Assembly: GCF_014645735.1 (NCBI RefSeq)
Contig: NZ_BMMH01000004.1
Location: 395,405 to 459,404, forward strand
Reading direction: 5' to 3'
Source of the DNA: Nocardia jinanensis
Lineage (GTDB): Bacteria > Actinomycetota > Actinomycetes > Mycobacteriales > Mycobacteriaceae
Length of the DNA: 64,000 bases
Of the stretch, positions 33,949 to 42,933 are shown piece by piece; the first letter of the stretch is position 1; each line of letters opens with the position of its first letter. Both the position numbers and the translations under genes were made by a program. The notes beneath the pieces are model-generated. The model was not told the origin of the DNA. It searched no databases and worked only from the letters and a program-made list of their open reading frames with translations.

Positions 33949-34866
33949 TCAGGACATGCGGGCGAAACCCGCCCAGCCCTTGATCGCGAACCTCGACCCG
34001 CTGCGCTCGATTTCCACCGCGCCGTGGCCGCCGAAATGGGCGGGGAAGACAAGCGCGTTGGTTTCGGCGGCGGACCCGAGCAGCTTGTGCCGGGTAGCCC
34101 GGGACTCGGCCGGATCCTCACAGAAGCAGGAGTTGGTCTCCGGCTCCACGATCTGCAGCGTGGTGTGCACCAGGTCCCCGACGAACAAGGCCCGATCGCC
34201 GCCGGACTGCAAGGTGAGCACAGACGAGCCGGGCGTGTGACCGGGAGCCGGGTCGAGCCGCAGGTTCTTGTCGATCCGGTACGACCCGTCCCACAGGTGG
34301 GCCAGCCCCGCCTGATGGACCGGCACGACGCTGTCCTCGAAAACGTTCTGGTTGCCGCGGCCGAACACGCTTTCGTATCCGTTGGCCGGGTCCCAGAACT
34401 CGAAGTCCCGCCGGGGCATCAGGTATGTGGCGTTCGGGAAGGTCGGCACCCAGGTTCGACCGTCGAGCCGGGTGTTCCAGCCGACATGGTCGATGTGCAG
34501 GTGGGTGTTGACCACGATGTCGACATCCGCGGGCCGCACACCGGCCGCCGCGAGATTGTCGAGATAATTCGTGTCCAGGCGGCTCCACACCGGCGCATAG
34601 GGCCGATCCTTGTGGTTGCCCACACCTGTATCGATGAGGATCGTGCGCCCCTCGCTGTGCAGCAGCCAGGACTGAACCGCGGAGTGACACTCATCGGTAT
34701 CCGGGTTCCAGAAGTCCGGCGCCAGCTTGTCGCGGTGTTCGTCCCACGAGCCGTCGGGGCTGTCCGGGAAGAACCGGTCCGGGGTCATCTCGACCGACCC
34801 GTAGTACTCCTTGATGCGGGTGACGGTGACGTCACCCAGCGTGATCTGGTCCAGCACTTGATCCAT
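33949..34866 (-). CDS. MBL-fold metallo-hydrolase
   Basis: The 305-aa protein has the metallo-beta-lactamase motif HLHIDH (in VNTHLHIDHVGW), a second His in PAPGHTPGSS, the bridging Asp in ALFVGDLVH and a final His in VFPAHFGGHG, so the full dinuclear zinc site is present. The N-terminal layout resembles quorum-quenching-lactonase-like and AHL-lactonase-related hydrolases. ATG at 34866 is chosen because upstream sequence belongs to the divergent regulator. It is followed by the carboxylesterase gene. Confidence 0.9.
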   Translation of the reverse strand: MDQVLDQITLGDVTVTRIKEYYGSVEMTPDRFFPDSPDGSWDEHRDKLAPDFWNPDTDECHSAVQSWLLHSEGRTILIDTGVGNHKDRPYAPVWSRLDTNYLDNLAAAGVRPADVDIVVNTHLHIDHVGWNTRLDGRTWVPTFPNATYLMPRRDFEFWDPANGYESVFGRGNQNVFEDSVVPVHQAGLAHLWDGSYRIDKNLRLDPAPGHTPGSSVLTLQSGGDRALFVGDLVHTTLQIVEPETNSCFCEDPAESRATRHKLLGSAAETNALVFPAHFGGHGAVEIERSGSRFAIKGWAGFARMS

Positions 34867-34967
34867 GAGAGCGAGTCTGTCCGCGCGGCCGGGCACGAAC
34901 CACACCCGCTTTGTCCTACCACGCGCAGGGTGTGGCTGCGGTCGGACTGTGCCCGGATACTGGAGAA

Positions 34968-35856
34968 ATGAACGGACCCGGCCCCCTCGGCGACTTCCTC
35001 CGAGCCCGACGAGCGCGGCTGCGACCGGAGGATGTCGGCCTACGCGAAACCGGACCCCGCAGGCGGGTGCGCGGGCTGCGCCGCGAAGAACTGGCCCAGC
35101 TGGCAGGGGTGAGCGTCTCGTATTACACACGTCTGGAACAAGGAACCTCACGCGGGGCCTCGGCCGAGGTACTCGACGCGGTCGCCCGCGCGCTACTGCT
35201 CGACGACCACGAGCGCGAACACCTCGACCGGCTCGCCGGCGCCACCCGCCACCCGCCCCGGGTGCGCCGTCCACGGCCCGAGAAGCTCGTCGACGAGACG
35301 CGTGACCTCCTCCGCGCCGTCGACGGTGTCCCGGCGCTGGTACTCGGCCGACGCGCGGACGTGCCGGCATGGAACACACTCGGGCACGCCCTACTGGCCG
35401 CGCACCTGGACTTCCGCAGCCCGGATGATCCTGCGCGGCGGACGAATATGAGCCGGATGGTGTTTCTCGACCCGCACTGCCGCGAGCTGTACGCGGACTG
35501 GAAACGCAAGGCCCCGCGCGGTAGTCGGCAACCTGCGCATCGCTGTCGGCAAGCACCCGGACGACCCGCTGCTCGCGGAGCTGATCGGCGAGTTGACAAT
35601 GAAAGGTCCGGAGTTCGTGACGCTTTGGCGCGACCACCGCGTAACCCCTTGCGACGCCGCGTCCTACGAACTCCGCCACCCCGCCGTCGGCCCGGTGACC
35701 GTGACACAGCAGACCCTCTCGATCGCCCGTGTCCCCGACCAGGTGCTGATCGTGTGCACAACCCCGGCCGGGTCCCCCGGCGAGCAAGGTCTCGCACTAC
35801 TCCAACATGCAAGCGGCCTCCACATGCCTACCCGCGCGTTGTCGGCGCTTGCGTGA
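34968..35856 (+). pseudogene. frameshifted MmyB-type XRE regulator
   Basis: The N-terminal part (frame from 34968) has an XRE helix-turn-helix (RGLRREELAQLAGVSVSYYTRLEQG) and the start of the MmyB ligand domain (VPAWNTLGHALL, RMVFLDPHCRELYADWKRKA). The frame then fails near 35510-35520; the rest of the family sequence (VVGNLRIAVGKHPDDPLL, LWRDHRV, HPAVGPVTVTQQTLSI) continues in the +1 frame to 35856. One extra base or a sequencing error explains this. It is divergent from the MBL hydrolase, the usual arrangement for this regulator type. Confidence 0.8.
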
Positions 35857-36039
35857 AGCTACCTCGCCGCCCTGCCCGTGGTACCAAGCGCGCCATCGCC
35901 CCCGCGGACCTGACCGAAGAGCGAGCGGACAGCACGGTGTCACTCTCGAGTACTACTGAGAAGTCTCCCACGGAGTGATGTGGCGCGGCTCGGCCCGTTC
36001 GTAGTCTCGCCGTACCGCACATCGGCGAGAGGACTTTCA

Positions 36040-36861
36040 ATGGCCATCCCCACCAAGCGGAAAACGCCGATGCAGCGGATCCGGCTGCCGGTTCTGCTCG
36101 TCGGGACGGTCGTGTTGCTGATCGCCGCCCGGGGGCTGGACACGCTCGTTTCGGGTGTGCCTGTGCTGCGTTTCTCCCTCGGGATCGGCGCGGCCGCCGG
36201 GGCGATCTTCGCCTACACGTGGCTTTCCCGCCGTGTCGAGAACCGGGTGGAGGTCACGGAACTGGCCGCCGCGGGGCGGTGGAGCGGGCTCGGGCACGGC
36301 GCACTCGTCGGCGCCGGGGCTTTCCTCGCGACGATGCTGCTCGCGGTCCTGTTCACCGACGCCGACGTCACCAGTGGCTCGTTCGGGGCCTGCCTGGGCG
36401 TGGCCGGCTCGACGGCCTCAGTGGCGGTCACCGAGGAGCTGCTGTTCCGTGGCGTGGTGCACCGCATCCTGGAGGAACGGACCGGCAGCATCGTCGCGAT
36501 CGCGGTCTCGTCACTGATCTTCGGTCTGACACACTTGGTCAACAGCAACGCCACGCTATGGGGCACCCTGGCCATCGCGGTCGAAGGCGGCGCGCTGCTG
36601 GCCATTGCCTACACCGCCACGCGGTCGCTGTGGCTGCCGATCGGCCTGCATTTCGCCTGGAACTTCACCGAGTCCGGCGTGTTCGGCGCTGCGGTATCCG
36701 GAGCTGAGGGCGAACCCGGCCTGCTGCGCACCGTCCTTTCCGGACCGGAGGTGCTCACCGGTGGGACGTTCGGTCCGGAAGCGAGTCTCTTCGCGCTGCT
36801 GTGCTGCCTGGTCCCGGCGGTGTGGCTCCTCCGCAGTGCGAAGCTCGTCACCCGGCGGTGA
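36040..36861 (+). CDS. CPBP-family intramembrane glutamic protease
   Basis: The 273-aa membrane protein has about seven hydrophobic segments and the CPBP (Abi/CAAX-protease) motifs: EELLFRG near residues 132-138, FGLTH about 30 residues later and HFAWN. These Glu/His residues form the intramembrane active site. Actinobacterial members are linked to peptide processing or bacteriocin self-immunity; the role here is unknown. ATG at 36040 follows GAGAGGA. Confidence 0.87.
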   Translation: MAIPTKRKTPMQRIRLPVLLVGTVVLLIAARGLDTLVSGVPVLRFSLGIGAAAGAIFAYTWLSRRVENRVEVTELAAAGRWSGLGHGALVGAGAFLATMLLAVLFTDADVTSGSFGACLGVAGSTASVAVTEELLFRGVVHRILEERTGSIVAIAVSSLIFGLTHLVNSNATLWGTLAIAVEGGALLAIAYTATRSLWLPIGLHFAWNFTESGVFGAAVSGAEGEPGLLRTVLSGPEVLTGGTFGPEASLFALLCCLVPAVWLLRSAKLVTRR

Positions 36862-36879
36862 CCAGCTGGCGGCACTGGC

Positions 36880-36985
36880 GCCCGCGTTGCGGCTGCGGCA
36901 GGTGATGTAGTGCCGTTGCACCTCACGGAACAGCCCGACCGGAGCTTCGGTCACCGCGCACACCCGGGTATCCAGTTCCGCTACG
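36880..36985 (-). pseudogene. fragment of the methyltransferase gene of the 49-51 kb operon
   Basis: The minus-strand translation VGLFREVQRHYITC and the flanking DNA closely match 50310-50395 inside the intact methyltransferase gene. It is joined directly to the next fragment; about 840 bp present in the intact copy are missing. No function expected. Confidence 0.75.
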
Positions 36986-36989
36986 CTCG

Positions 36990-37198
36990 AGCGGGCTCAG
37001 GTGGTCGGGTGCCGGCAGGATCACAAGGTCGGCTCGGGCGCTGCGTACCTGGTCGACCACTCGGAGCACCGACCGTTCGCTGGGCCACACGAGGCGGTAC
37101 CCGGGGTGGCGGGCGAGGCGGTGTATCTGGGCGCGATCCCATTCGGGCGCAGGGCTGAGGTCATAGTCGATCCAGCCGAACGCGATCGAGTGATTCAT
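36990..37198 (-). pseudogene. decayed copy of the 100-aa operon protein
   Basis: Starting with ATG at 37198, the frame (IAFGWIDYDLSPAPEWDRAQIHRLARHPG, in parts) matches the 100-aa protein at 51137-51439 over about 70 residues, then ends where the deletion joins it to the methyltransferase fragment. The first part could still be translated, but the C-terminal quarter is foreign. Confidence 0.7.
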
Positions 37199-37407
37199 GG
37201 TGTCGCCTGGTTGGGCTGCGCGCAGCTACGGATCGGGAGGTCGGACCGAACGGGGTCTGTTGGGTGGGTGTCGTGTACTGCGAGCAGCCCTGCAGCCCAT
37301 CGAACCGGGGGCGGCGCGTCGGTCAGCCGATGTGTCGCCCTTGCGGTCTGCGACTCGACGAAGAGGATCCCGAGTTCACGACGGAGGACGGGACACGGCG
37401 TTCGCAC
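37195..37407 (-). pseudogene. decayed copy of the first operon protein
   Basis: The C-terminal part (HDTHPTDPVRSDLPIR) matches the end of the protein at 51436-51693, including the 4-nt overlap with the next start, while the N-terminal half has diverged or been replaced. Together with the two fragments above it is a collapsed second copy of the operon's first genes. Confidence 0.6.
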
Positions 37408-37575
37408 TGTCGGAGATCATGGTGGTGCGCGAGCACACCGGCCGAGGTCATGCGCGGGCCCTGCACGACGAGCTGTTGGGCGGTCGGCGGGAGCACCGGG
37501 CGACTTTGCTGGTGGATCCGACGAACGAGCACGCTTACACCCGGTATCGGAGATGGGTTGGTCCCTGTAGGCATG
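37395..37575 (+). pseudogene. C-terminal fragment of a GNAT acetyltransferase
   Basis: The translation FALSEIMVVREHTGRGHARALHDELL, continuing to ATLLVDPTNEHAYTRYRRW, matches motif A/B of GNAT acetyltransferases (HTGRGHA as the acetyl-CoA loop). The N-terminal half is missing and the frame runs on into unrelated sequence. Confidence 0.6.
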
Positions 37576-37753
37576 AGCAGGCGATGCTAGGCAATGGAAA
37601 TTCGGTGGTGAACCGCAACCTCTCTGCCATTGCACCGCGGCCTTCTACTGGGTGACTTCCGCATCGAGATCGACGTGTGGGCCGGCCGATGTTAAGGTGT
37701 ACACCGGTCGGCCGCGGCATTAGATGTGCCGTCCGGTACCTCGGAGGTTCACT

Positions 37754-38605
37754 GTGCTCAGTGAGAGTGTATTTCTGCTCCGGCGGGCCGCGGCCAGGAT
37801 AGGCCGGGTCATCCATGGTGTGGCAACCTATCATGTCGACGGCCTCGACCGACTCAGTGGCCGTCGCAGCGGGCTGTTGAGATATACATTCCATGTTGAA
37901 TCCTTGGATTCTGAAGCCGCCCTGCAGATGAAGAGAAACAACCGAACGATCGCGGGATACGACGAGAACGTAGAAGCGTATCTCAAACAGACAACTTCGT
38001 CGATAAATATGGGCGACGGAGGGCACGGAACTTGGCTCGGGGTGTATGTCGACGCGCTGCAGATCATATCCCGGCAAACCGGGAGGGTTCCCAGGGTGCT
38101 CGATCTGGCCAGTGGTCCACGACCACGTGACGGCCGCGTATACCGAGACCTCGGTTTCGATGTGACGCTGAGTGACGGGTCCTCGCAATGTGTCGAGAGG
38201 TTGCGAGAAGCTGGTTTCAATGCCGAGAAAATCAATATGATCACCGATGATTTCGGCGGTCCCTGGGATGGAATATCGATAAATGGGGGCGTACCTCATT
38301 TATCTCCCGAAGATCTTGAGAAAGTAATCCGGAAGGCCGCCGGTTCACTATCCGACGGCGGTATTCTCGCTTACAATTACAAGATTGTCCTCGACGAGTC
38401 GGATTCCGGTCATCGGGTGGTTTACAATAAAGGGGCGGATAAGGATTACTACTTGAGATACCAGGACATGCTCGACCCCTGGGAGCTCCGTTACGGTCTG
38501 TTCCCGGTGCCGTCGCCTACGTTTTTTGACAGTGGCGGTACCCATCTGTGGTCTTCGAAAGTATTGATCAAAGATTCGACTCTGATCGAGCAAGGCAGGA
38601 TCTAA
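37754..38605 (+). CDS. class I SAM-dependent methyltransferase in AT-rich DNA
   Basis: The 283-aa product has a SAM-binding motif I (VLDLASGPRPRDG), an acidic strand end (VTLSDGSSQCVERL) and a post-motif (DDFGGPWDGISINGGVPHLS) typical of class I methyltransferases. GTG at 37754 follows GGAGG; ATG at 37928 (MKRNNRTIAGYDENVEAY) begins the family-like part and is the alternative. Codons are clearly more AT-rich than those of neighbours (AAT, ATA, AAA, TTT are common), pointing to horizontal transfer. The substrate is unknown; no partner gene is intact nearby. Confidence 0.75.
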   Translation: MLSESVFLLRRAAARIGRVIHGVATYHVDGLDRLSGRRSGLLRYTFHVESLDSEAALQMKRNNRTIAGYDENVEAYLKQTTSSINMGDGGHGTWLGVYVDALQIISRQTGRVPRVLDLASGPRPRDGRVYRDLGFDVTLSDGSSQCVERLREAGFNAEKINMITDDFGGPWDGISINGGVPHLSPEDLEKVIRKAAGSLSDGGILAYNYKIVLDESDSGHRVVYNKGADKDYYLRYQDMLDPWELRYGLFPVPSPTFFDSGGTHLWSSKVLIKDSTLIEQGRI

Positions 38606-38689
38606 TAGATGACATATTTACGTAGAAATGGCAGGCGCGGTGGCTCATCTTGTAGTTCGGGGCTTGAATATTGCCGTCGCGTAGGGCTC

Positions 38690-38935
38690 GCCGCCGAATC
38701 TTTCCGGTCTGTATTTTCGGCAGGTCCGCGATAATCTTGACGGCTCGGGCCGCTTATAGGGCGTGAGTCGGTCTCGTGCGAATGAGATCAGTTCATCCGC
38801 CCCAGCCCTGCTCATCGCCGATCGCGCTGTCGCCGGTCCGGAGGCGACCCCCGGGCGGGGTTGCCTCGGATTCGTGCGGTTCCGCCAATATTTACCGATC
38901 ACTTGTGCCCCTACTCCGGTGAGCAGTACGGGGCG
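38690..38935 (-). pseudogene. decayed partial copy of the 60-62 kb acyl-CoA ligase gene
   Basis: The DNA parallels 60510-60640 (C-terminal domain, ISFARDRLTPYKRP against ISFTRDRLAPYKRP) and then jumps to the stretch near 60840-60950, so about 190 bp are deleted. Frames are disrupted. A relic of a duplicated ligase gene. Confidence 0.65.
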
Positions 38936-39145
38936 TGACACCGGTCCCCGTACTGAGAGGACGGAAACCGGGGTCTACCTGCGCAGAGGGGCAGGCGGGG
39001 TAGGCCGGATCATCGGCGAGCACGGTTTCTGGCTTGCTCCGACCGAGATACCCGAAAGGGAGCATTACACCGGCCGATACGACATTATGGTCGCAGACCT
39101 GACTACTCGGGTCACACACTTGTTTTGGACTGATGAGGGATCCGC

Positions 39146-39517
39146 GTGCATACGTTGAAGATATTGACCCGCACCGTGCTCGGCAGCGTCATTGCCGTGC
39201 TGCTCGTTGTCGGATCAGGGGGCGTCGCGGCGGCCGCGCCCGCCCCGGCGCCCGCGCCGGTCGCGCCGGCGCAAGCACCCGATGTTCCGGGGCCCGGGGC
39301 GGTGGCGCCCATCGCGGCGTGCATGGCGCCCGGCGACTCCATCGAACTCCGGGCCGGCCTGGGCGCCGCGCTCGGAACCGCGATCGGCGCGATCACGGGT
39401 CTGCCCCTCTTCTTTATCGGGGCCATCCCGTTCGGGATCATCGGCGGCGTGGTCGGCGCCATGGTCGGCTCGACCACCTACGCGCAGGACGCCTGGCGGG
39501 CTCCGAAGGGCTGCTGA
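39146..39517 (+). CDS. small secreted glycine-zipper protein
   Basis: The 123-aa protein has a signal peptide (basic start, LGSVIAVLLVVGSGGVAAAAPA with a likely AxA cleavage), a Pro/Ala linker, then a conserved-looking hydrophobic glycine-rich segment (GLGAALGTAIGAITGLPLFF, GIIGGVVGAMVGS) and two cysteines (ACMAPG and the terminal KGC) that could form a disulfide. GTG at 39146 follows GAGGGA. Such proteins are common in Nocardia and mycobacteria; function is unknown. Confidence 0.75.
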   Translation: MHTLKILTRTVLGSVIAVLLVVGSGGVAAAAPAPAPAPVAPAQAPDVPGPGAVAPIAACMAPGDSIELRAGLGAALGTAIGAITGLPLFFIGAIPFGIIGGVVGAMVGSTTYAQDAWRAPKGC

Positions 39518-39635
39518 TCGGACGGGGCCGCGGGGTCAGCCCTTTACCGGGTAGGTGGCGTCGAGCCATTCGGTGAACGAAGGTCCGCCGCTTCGGGCGT
39601 GCGGCCGACCACCAACCCCGCGGCCCTCCAGCAGC

Positions 39636-39711
39636 GCCCGATATACACCGACTACGGTCGCGGCGCCGACGATCTCGCCGCGGTCGATCATCCGCATCGC
39701 TTCGTCGAGCG
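39636..39711 (-). repeat. 76-bp duplicate of the NUDIX gene's 3' end
   Basis: This segment equals 44988-45063 with one mismatch in 76 bases by eye. It encodes the C-terminal EAMRMIDRGEIVGAATVVGVYRAL of the NUDIX protein and sits inside the IS3 remnant's open frame, making a chimeric 118-codon frame. Confidence 0.85.
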
Positions 39712-40002
39712 GTTGGTAGGTGCGTTCGATCCAGCTCACGATCGCGATCCGTAACTGCTCGCGAGTGTCACACTGCCGACGGTCCAAGACGTTGCGTTGC
39801 AAGGGTTGGCGAGCAAGTTTCAGTACCCGGCAGGTGACCGCCACGGGGATCCCGTCGGCGGCGAGCTCCTTCAACCACTTGGTCAACGTCATCGGATGAA
39901 CCCCGAAATGGCTGCGACCTGCTCCGAAGTCACCCCGTCTTCACGATTGCGGGCGACCCGGACCACATCGTCACGGAACTCCTGGGGGTAGGGCTCGGGC
40001 AC
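39712..40002 (-). mobile_element. remnant of an IS3-family insertion sequence
   Basis: From GTG at 40002 the frame reads VPEPYPQEFRDDVVRVARNRE, the start of IS3-type OrfA; a frameshift follows before HFGVHPMTLTKWLKEL. It then continues with OrfB-like VAVTCRVLKLAR and the OrfB C-terminal AIVSWIERTYQ. The middle of both orfs is deleted, so it is inactive. It marks an old insertion in the graveyard region. Confidence 0.65.
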
Positions 40003-40050
40003 AACGACATCCTTCCAGGCCCACCTTTCGGCAAGCCAGATCGATGTCGC

Positions 40051-40569
40051 CTATCCGTGCAGCAGCCCCGCTCTCGAGTTATCAGCTGCTTTCAGGTGCC
40101 CCGGTGATGGCGGGTGACATCGGGGTGCATGACCGAGAAGATGCGTCGGCGCGCTGCTGTCGAGTCGGCGACCGTCACTCGACCACCAGCCGGTCGGCGA
40201 GGTCGGTCGGGTGTCCGGGGGCAGCGGGACGCTTTCGAGTAGCCACCGCAGCGTAGGCATGTCCTGCGGGGCGACGGGCACTGCGTGGTCGACGAGCGCG
40301 CTGACGAGATCGACGGAGGCGAGCGAGAGCTCACCTACGATCACCGTCGTGCGCAGCGAATCCGTCTTCCCCGGAGGGAGTGCGGGCGTGTACTTCCGCA
40401 TCTGCTCCACCAACGTGGAGCGATAATCGTGCTGCACTCTGTCCCTCGTTCCCTGCGGGCGGGACTGCCCCACCTGGTGGTATCGAATTCGCGAACACAC
40501 GCATCCTCCCTGAAGAGGCGGTTCGGTTTCGTCGGCGCTCGGCGGCGATGCTGCGCCGCGATCGCACAT
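40051..40569 (-). CDS. hypothetical ORF (doubtful)
   Basis: A 172-codon frame whose middle part (VGELSLASVDLVSALVDHAVPVAPQDMPTLRWLLESVPLPPD, residues about 76-120) looks protein-like, while both ends are low-complexity. No family or good ribosome-binding site is seen. It may be the core of a decayed gene next to the IS3 remnant. Confidence 0.25.
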   Translation of the reverse strand: MCDRGAASPPSADETEPPLQGGCVCSRIRYHQVGQSRPQGTRDRVQHDYRSTLVEQMRKYTPALPPGKTDSLRTTVIVGELSLASVDLVSALVDHAVPVAPQDMPTLRWLLESVPLPPDTRPTSPTGWWSSDGRRLDSSAPTHLLGHAPRCHPPSPGHLKAADNSRAGLLHG

Positions 40570-40680
40570 GCCGTCTCCGGCCGTGGCCGCATCGCTGTCA
40601 TGGTGAGCCGTACCGGGGGGCTCCGGCGGTCGGCCGGTGCCCGAGAGCCGGGGTGACTGCTGTGCGGTCCGCCTGCGGAC

Positions 40681-41316
40681 TCAGTTGCCGACGACGGCCC
40701 CGAGCCACCCCACGATGGGCCGCAGGGTCTCCCACGACGTGCGGACCTCCGTGGCGGCGCGCGGTGTTCTCAGCCAGCCCGGGGTGCCGAACTCCCGGCT
40801 GACCACGAGCGATTTGTGCCGCAGCAGGTCGATGCGCGGGTGGTCGAGTGGATAGCCCTTGGGGCGGGTTTTCAGCTTGCTGCCACCGAGGACGTAGCCC
40901 GCCTGGACGAGCTTGTCCAGGATCTTCTCGAACTCGGCGCCGCGCACGTCGTCATCCAGGGTGGCGCGCAGGCGGGACAGCTGTTCCGGTGAGGCCGCGT
41001 AGAGGCCACCGGCGACGAACAGCCCGGGTGCGCCGATCTGGACGTACCAGCCGACCCCTGGCGCAGTGTGCGCGACGGCGCCCTGATGGGTCTTGTACGG
41101 TGATTTGTCCTTGGAGAACCGTACGTCGCGGTAGGGACGGAAGATCTTGACCGGGCCGAAGTCCGGCTCGAGATCGGAGCTCAGCGCGGTCATCGGCCGT
41201 TTCACGGCGTCCTCGTAGATGTGCTTGTTGGCGGTCCAGAACGTCTTCGAGTTATCGGCCTCGAGATCCTCGTAGAAGTCCGGCCCCGCGATCGGGAATC
41301 CCGCGAACTCGCTCAT
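40681..41316 (-). CDS. DUF2461-family protein
   Basis: The 211-aa protein matches the DUF2461 layout: FYEDLEADNSKTFW at the N-terminus, KIFRPYRDVRFSKDKSPYKTHQGA in the middle (the family's hallmark) and GYVLGGSKLKTRPKGYPLDHPRIDLLRHKSL in the C-terminal third. Family function is unknown. The ATG start at 41316 is consistent with the family N-terminus. Confidence 0.88.
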   Translation of the reverse strand: MSEFAGFPIAGPDFYEDLEADNSKTFWTANKHIYEDAVKRPMTALSSDLEPDFGPVKIFRPYRDVRFSKDKSPYKTHQGAVAHTAPGVGWYVQIGAPGLFVAGGLYAASPEQLSRLRATLDDDVRGAEFEKILDKLVQAGYVLGGSKLKTRPKGYPLDHPRIDLLRHKSLVVSREFGTPGWLRTPRAATEVRTSWETLRPIVGWLGAVVGN

Positions 41317-41726
41317 ACCGTCGAATCTATCGCCCGCCGTAGGAGTGGGACGACGGGGAGTCGACCGAACGATCCTCGGATACGTCGTGAATCTTCCGAG
41401 GCGGTCCGCGCCATGAAGTCGAGCAGCTCGGGGCTCCTCTGGCCGACGCCGTCATCGTGATTCGACGACTACTGACTGAAGCCTGGACTACTCGACGTGG
41501 TCCGCCTCGCCGGTATCACGCGATGCAACGGCTCAGGTTGCCGCCTCAGAGGCGGTTTCGTCGGCCGTCCCCGTGCGAATCGACCCCGCTGCGGACGAGA
41601 CGGCCTGCCCCATCGCCTTCGCCGACGGCACGATGCGCCTCGGCGATGTCCGCCTGTCAATATGCAGATCAGGCCGAGGCACCGGATACCGATCGAACAG
41701 GCCGACTACAACAGGCAAACCGGGCA

Positions 41727-42293
41727 GTGAATCCCCAGACCGCCGATGGGATCCCGAAGGTCGATATCGCCTCCTCGGCCGTGCCGAAGGGCTCCGCGCC
41801 TCGCATCGATGTACCACCATTCACGGATCAGCCCTTGGACGGTGAACTGATATTCTCCGAGCAACCGACCCGGCAGGAACGCAACCCGAGGCTGGTGCTC
41901 AGTGAGCTGATCAACGCCAAGGCCGACGCGAAGTCACGAGGCACGCTCGTGATGGTGGAAGCACCGATCGTCCCGGTCCTCTACTTCGAGTGGACCGAAA
42001 AGCATGCGGCACCGGCTGTCGCAAGCTACCCGGCAGCCGGAGATGGTCCGGAGGTGTTCCGAATCGAGGCAACGGTGCCGTCCGAGGACGGCACCGCGAT
42101 CGCCGTGGTGGAGTTCTCGACCGCCCCCGCCTGCCCCGTCGCCCGCACACTCGACCTCGTCGGAGACCACGATCAGCAGGCCCGGCCTCGGCTCACAGTT
42201 TGCCCTCGACCAGCGCAATGCGGTGATCGCCCAGACGCCGGCCGAACTCGGCAAGAAAGTCCGGCCGGAACGGAGGCCAGTTCCAGAACCTGA
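41727..42293 (+). CDS. hypothetical protein (uncertain boundaries)
   Basis: Within a longer frame, the part from GTG 41727 reads like a protein (VLSELINAKADAKSRGTLVMVEAPIVPVLYFEW around its middle, then FRIEATVPSEDGTAIAVVEF). The beginning and the last 30-40 residues are low-complexity, and the end overlaps the convergent gene by 100 bp, so the gene may be truncated. No family is recognised. Confidence 0.35.
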   Translation: MNPQTADGIPKVDIASSAVPKGSAPRIDVPPFTDQPLDGELIFSEQPTRQERNPRLVLSELINAKADAKSRGTLVMVEAPIVPVLYFEWTEKHAAPAVASYPAAGDGPEVFRIEATVPSEDGTAIAVVEFSTAPACPVARTLDLVGDHDQQARPRLTVCPRPAQCGDRPDAGRTRQESPAGTEASSRT

Positions 42294-42789
42294 AACCCAG
42301 GTGCCCGAGTGCGAAGTAATCATCGGCCCAGATCCAGTCGGCCGGTTCCACCCGCTGTGCGCACGACGGACACGTCACAGCGACATCGTCCCGGCCTTCC
42401 TCCCAGGCGTGAATGCCCGTGCCGAACAGCTCCCAGACCTCAGGGATGAGTTCATAGCAGTCATCGACCATCCGGGTTGTGGAGTCGCAACGTGGGCAGC
42501 TGACCGCTATCGGATCACCCTGTCCTGCATCGAACACGGAGCGTTCGGCGACGATCGCCAAACCGTTGGTCCAGAGGTCCCGAAAAGACGAATCCCCCGC
42601 TGTCGAAGCAACCACCGTCGCAACAGCCGGACCAGGACGGTGACCGGATTCCGCGCCCAGCACGCAGTCATCCCGCTCGGCCACCACTACACCGGTACTG
42701 ATCAACCAGTCGAGTACGTTCGCTGCCAGCGCCTGCGCGTTCTGCGCCGACACGTCTTTGTCGACGATCGTCTGAAACCAGTCACCCAC
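42193..42789 (-). CDS. hypothetical zinc-ribbon protein
   Basis: The 198-aa protein has two CxxC pairs, CPRCDS and CPSCAQ, about 45 residues apart, likely one zinc site, and an aromatic C-terminal segment (FGFRFWNWPPFRPDF-like; see residues about 165-180). This pattern occurs in uncharacterised actinobacterial proteins; function is unknown. Coding character (balanced amino acids, clear C-terminal fold) supports a real gene. Confidence 0.7.
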   Translation of the reverse strand: MGDWFQTIVDKDVSAQNAQALAANVLDWLISTGVVVAERDDCVLGAESGHRPGPAVATVVASTAGDSSFRDLWTNGLAIVAERSVFDAGQGDPIAVSCPRCDSTTRMVDDCYELIPEVWELFGTGIHAWEEGRDDVAVTCPSCAQRVEPADWIWADDYFALGHLGFRFWNWPPFRPDFLAEFGRRLGDHRIALVEGKL

Positions 42790-42933
42790 AGTGCTCCTCC
42801 CGCAGTAAGCCGAACTCCAACGGAGACATCATCACCGCGTACCCGACCTCGACAGCACACCGTTGTGTCGGATGATGCTGCCCGACCGGCAATCAACGTG
42901 CGTGCGTGTGCCACTATGTCACTCGCAGTCGCC

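Noticed and set aside
34867..35787. Long extension of the MBL hydrolase frame
   Set aside because: It is antisense to the MmyB-type regulator, whose motifs are clear in the other strand.
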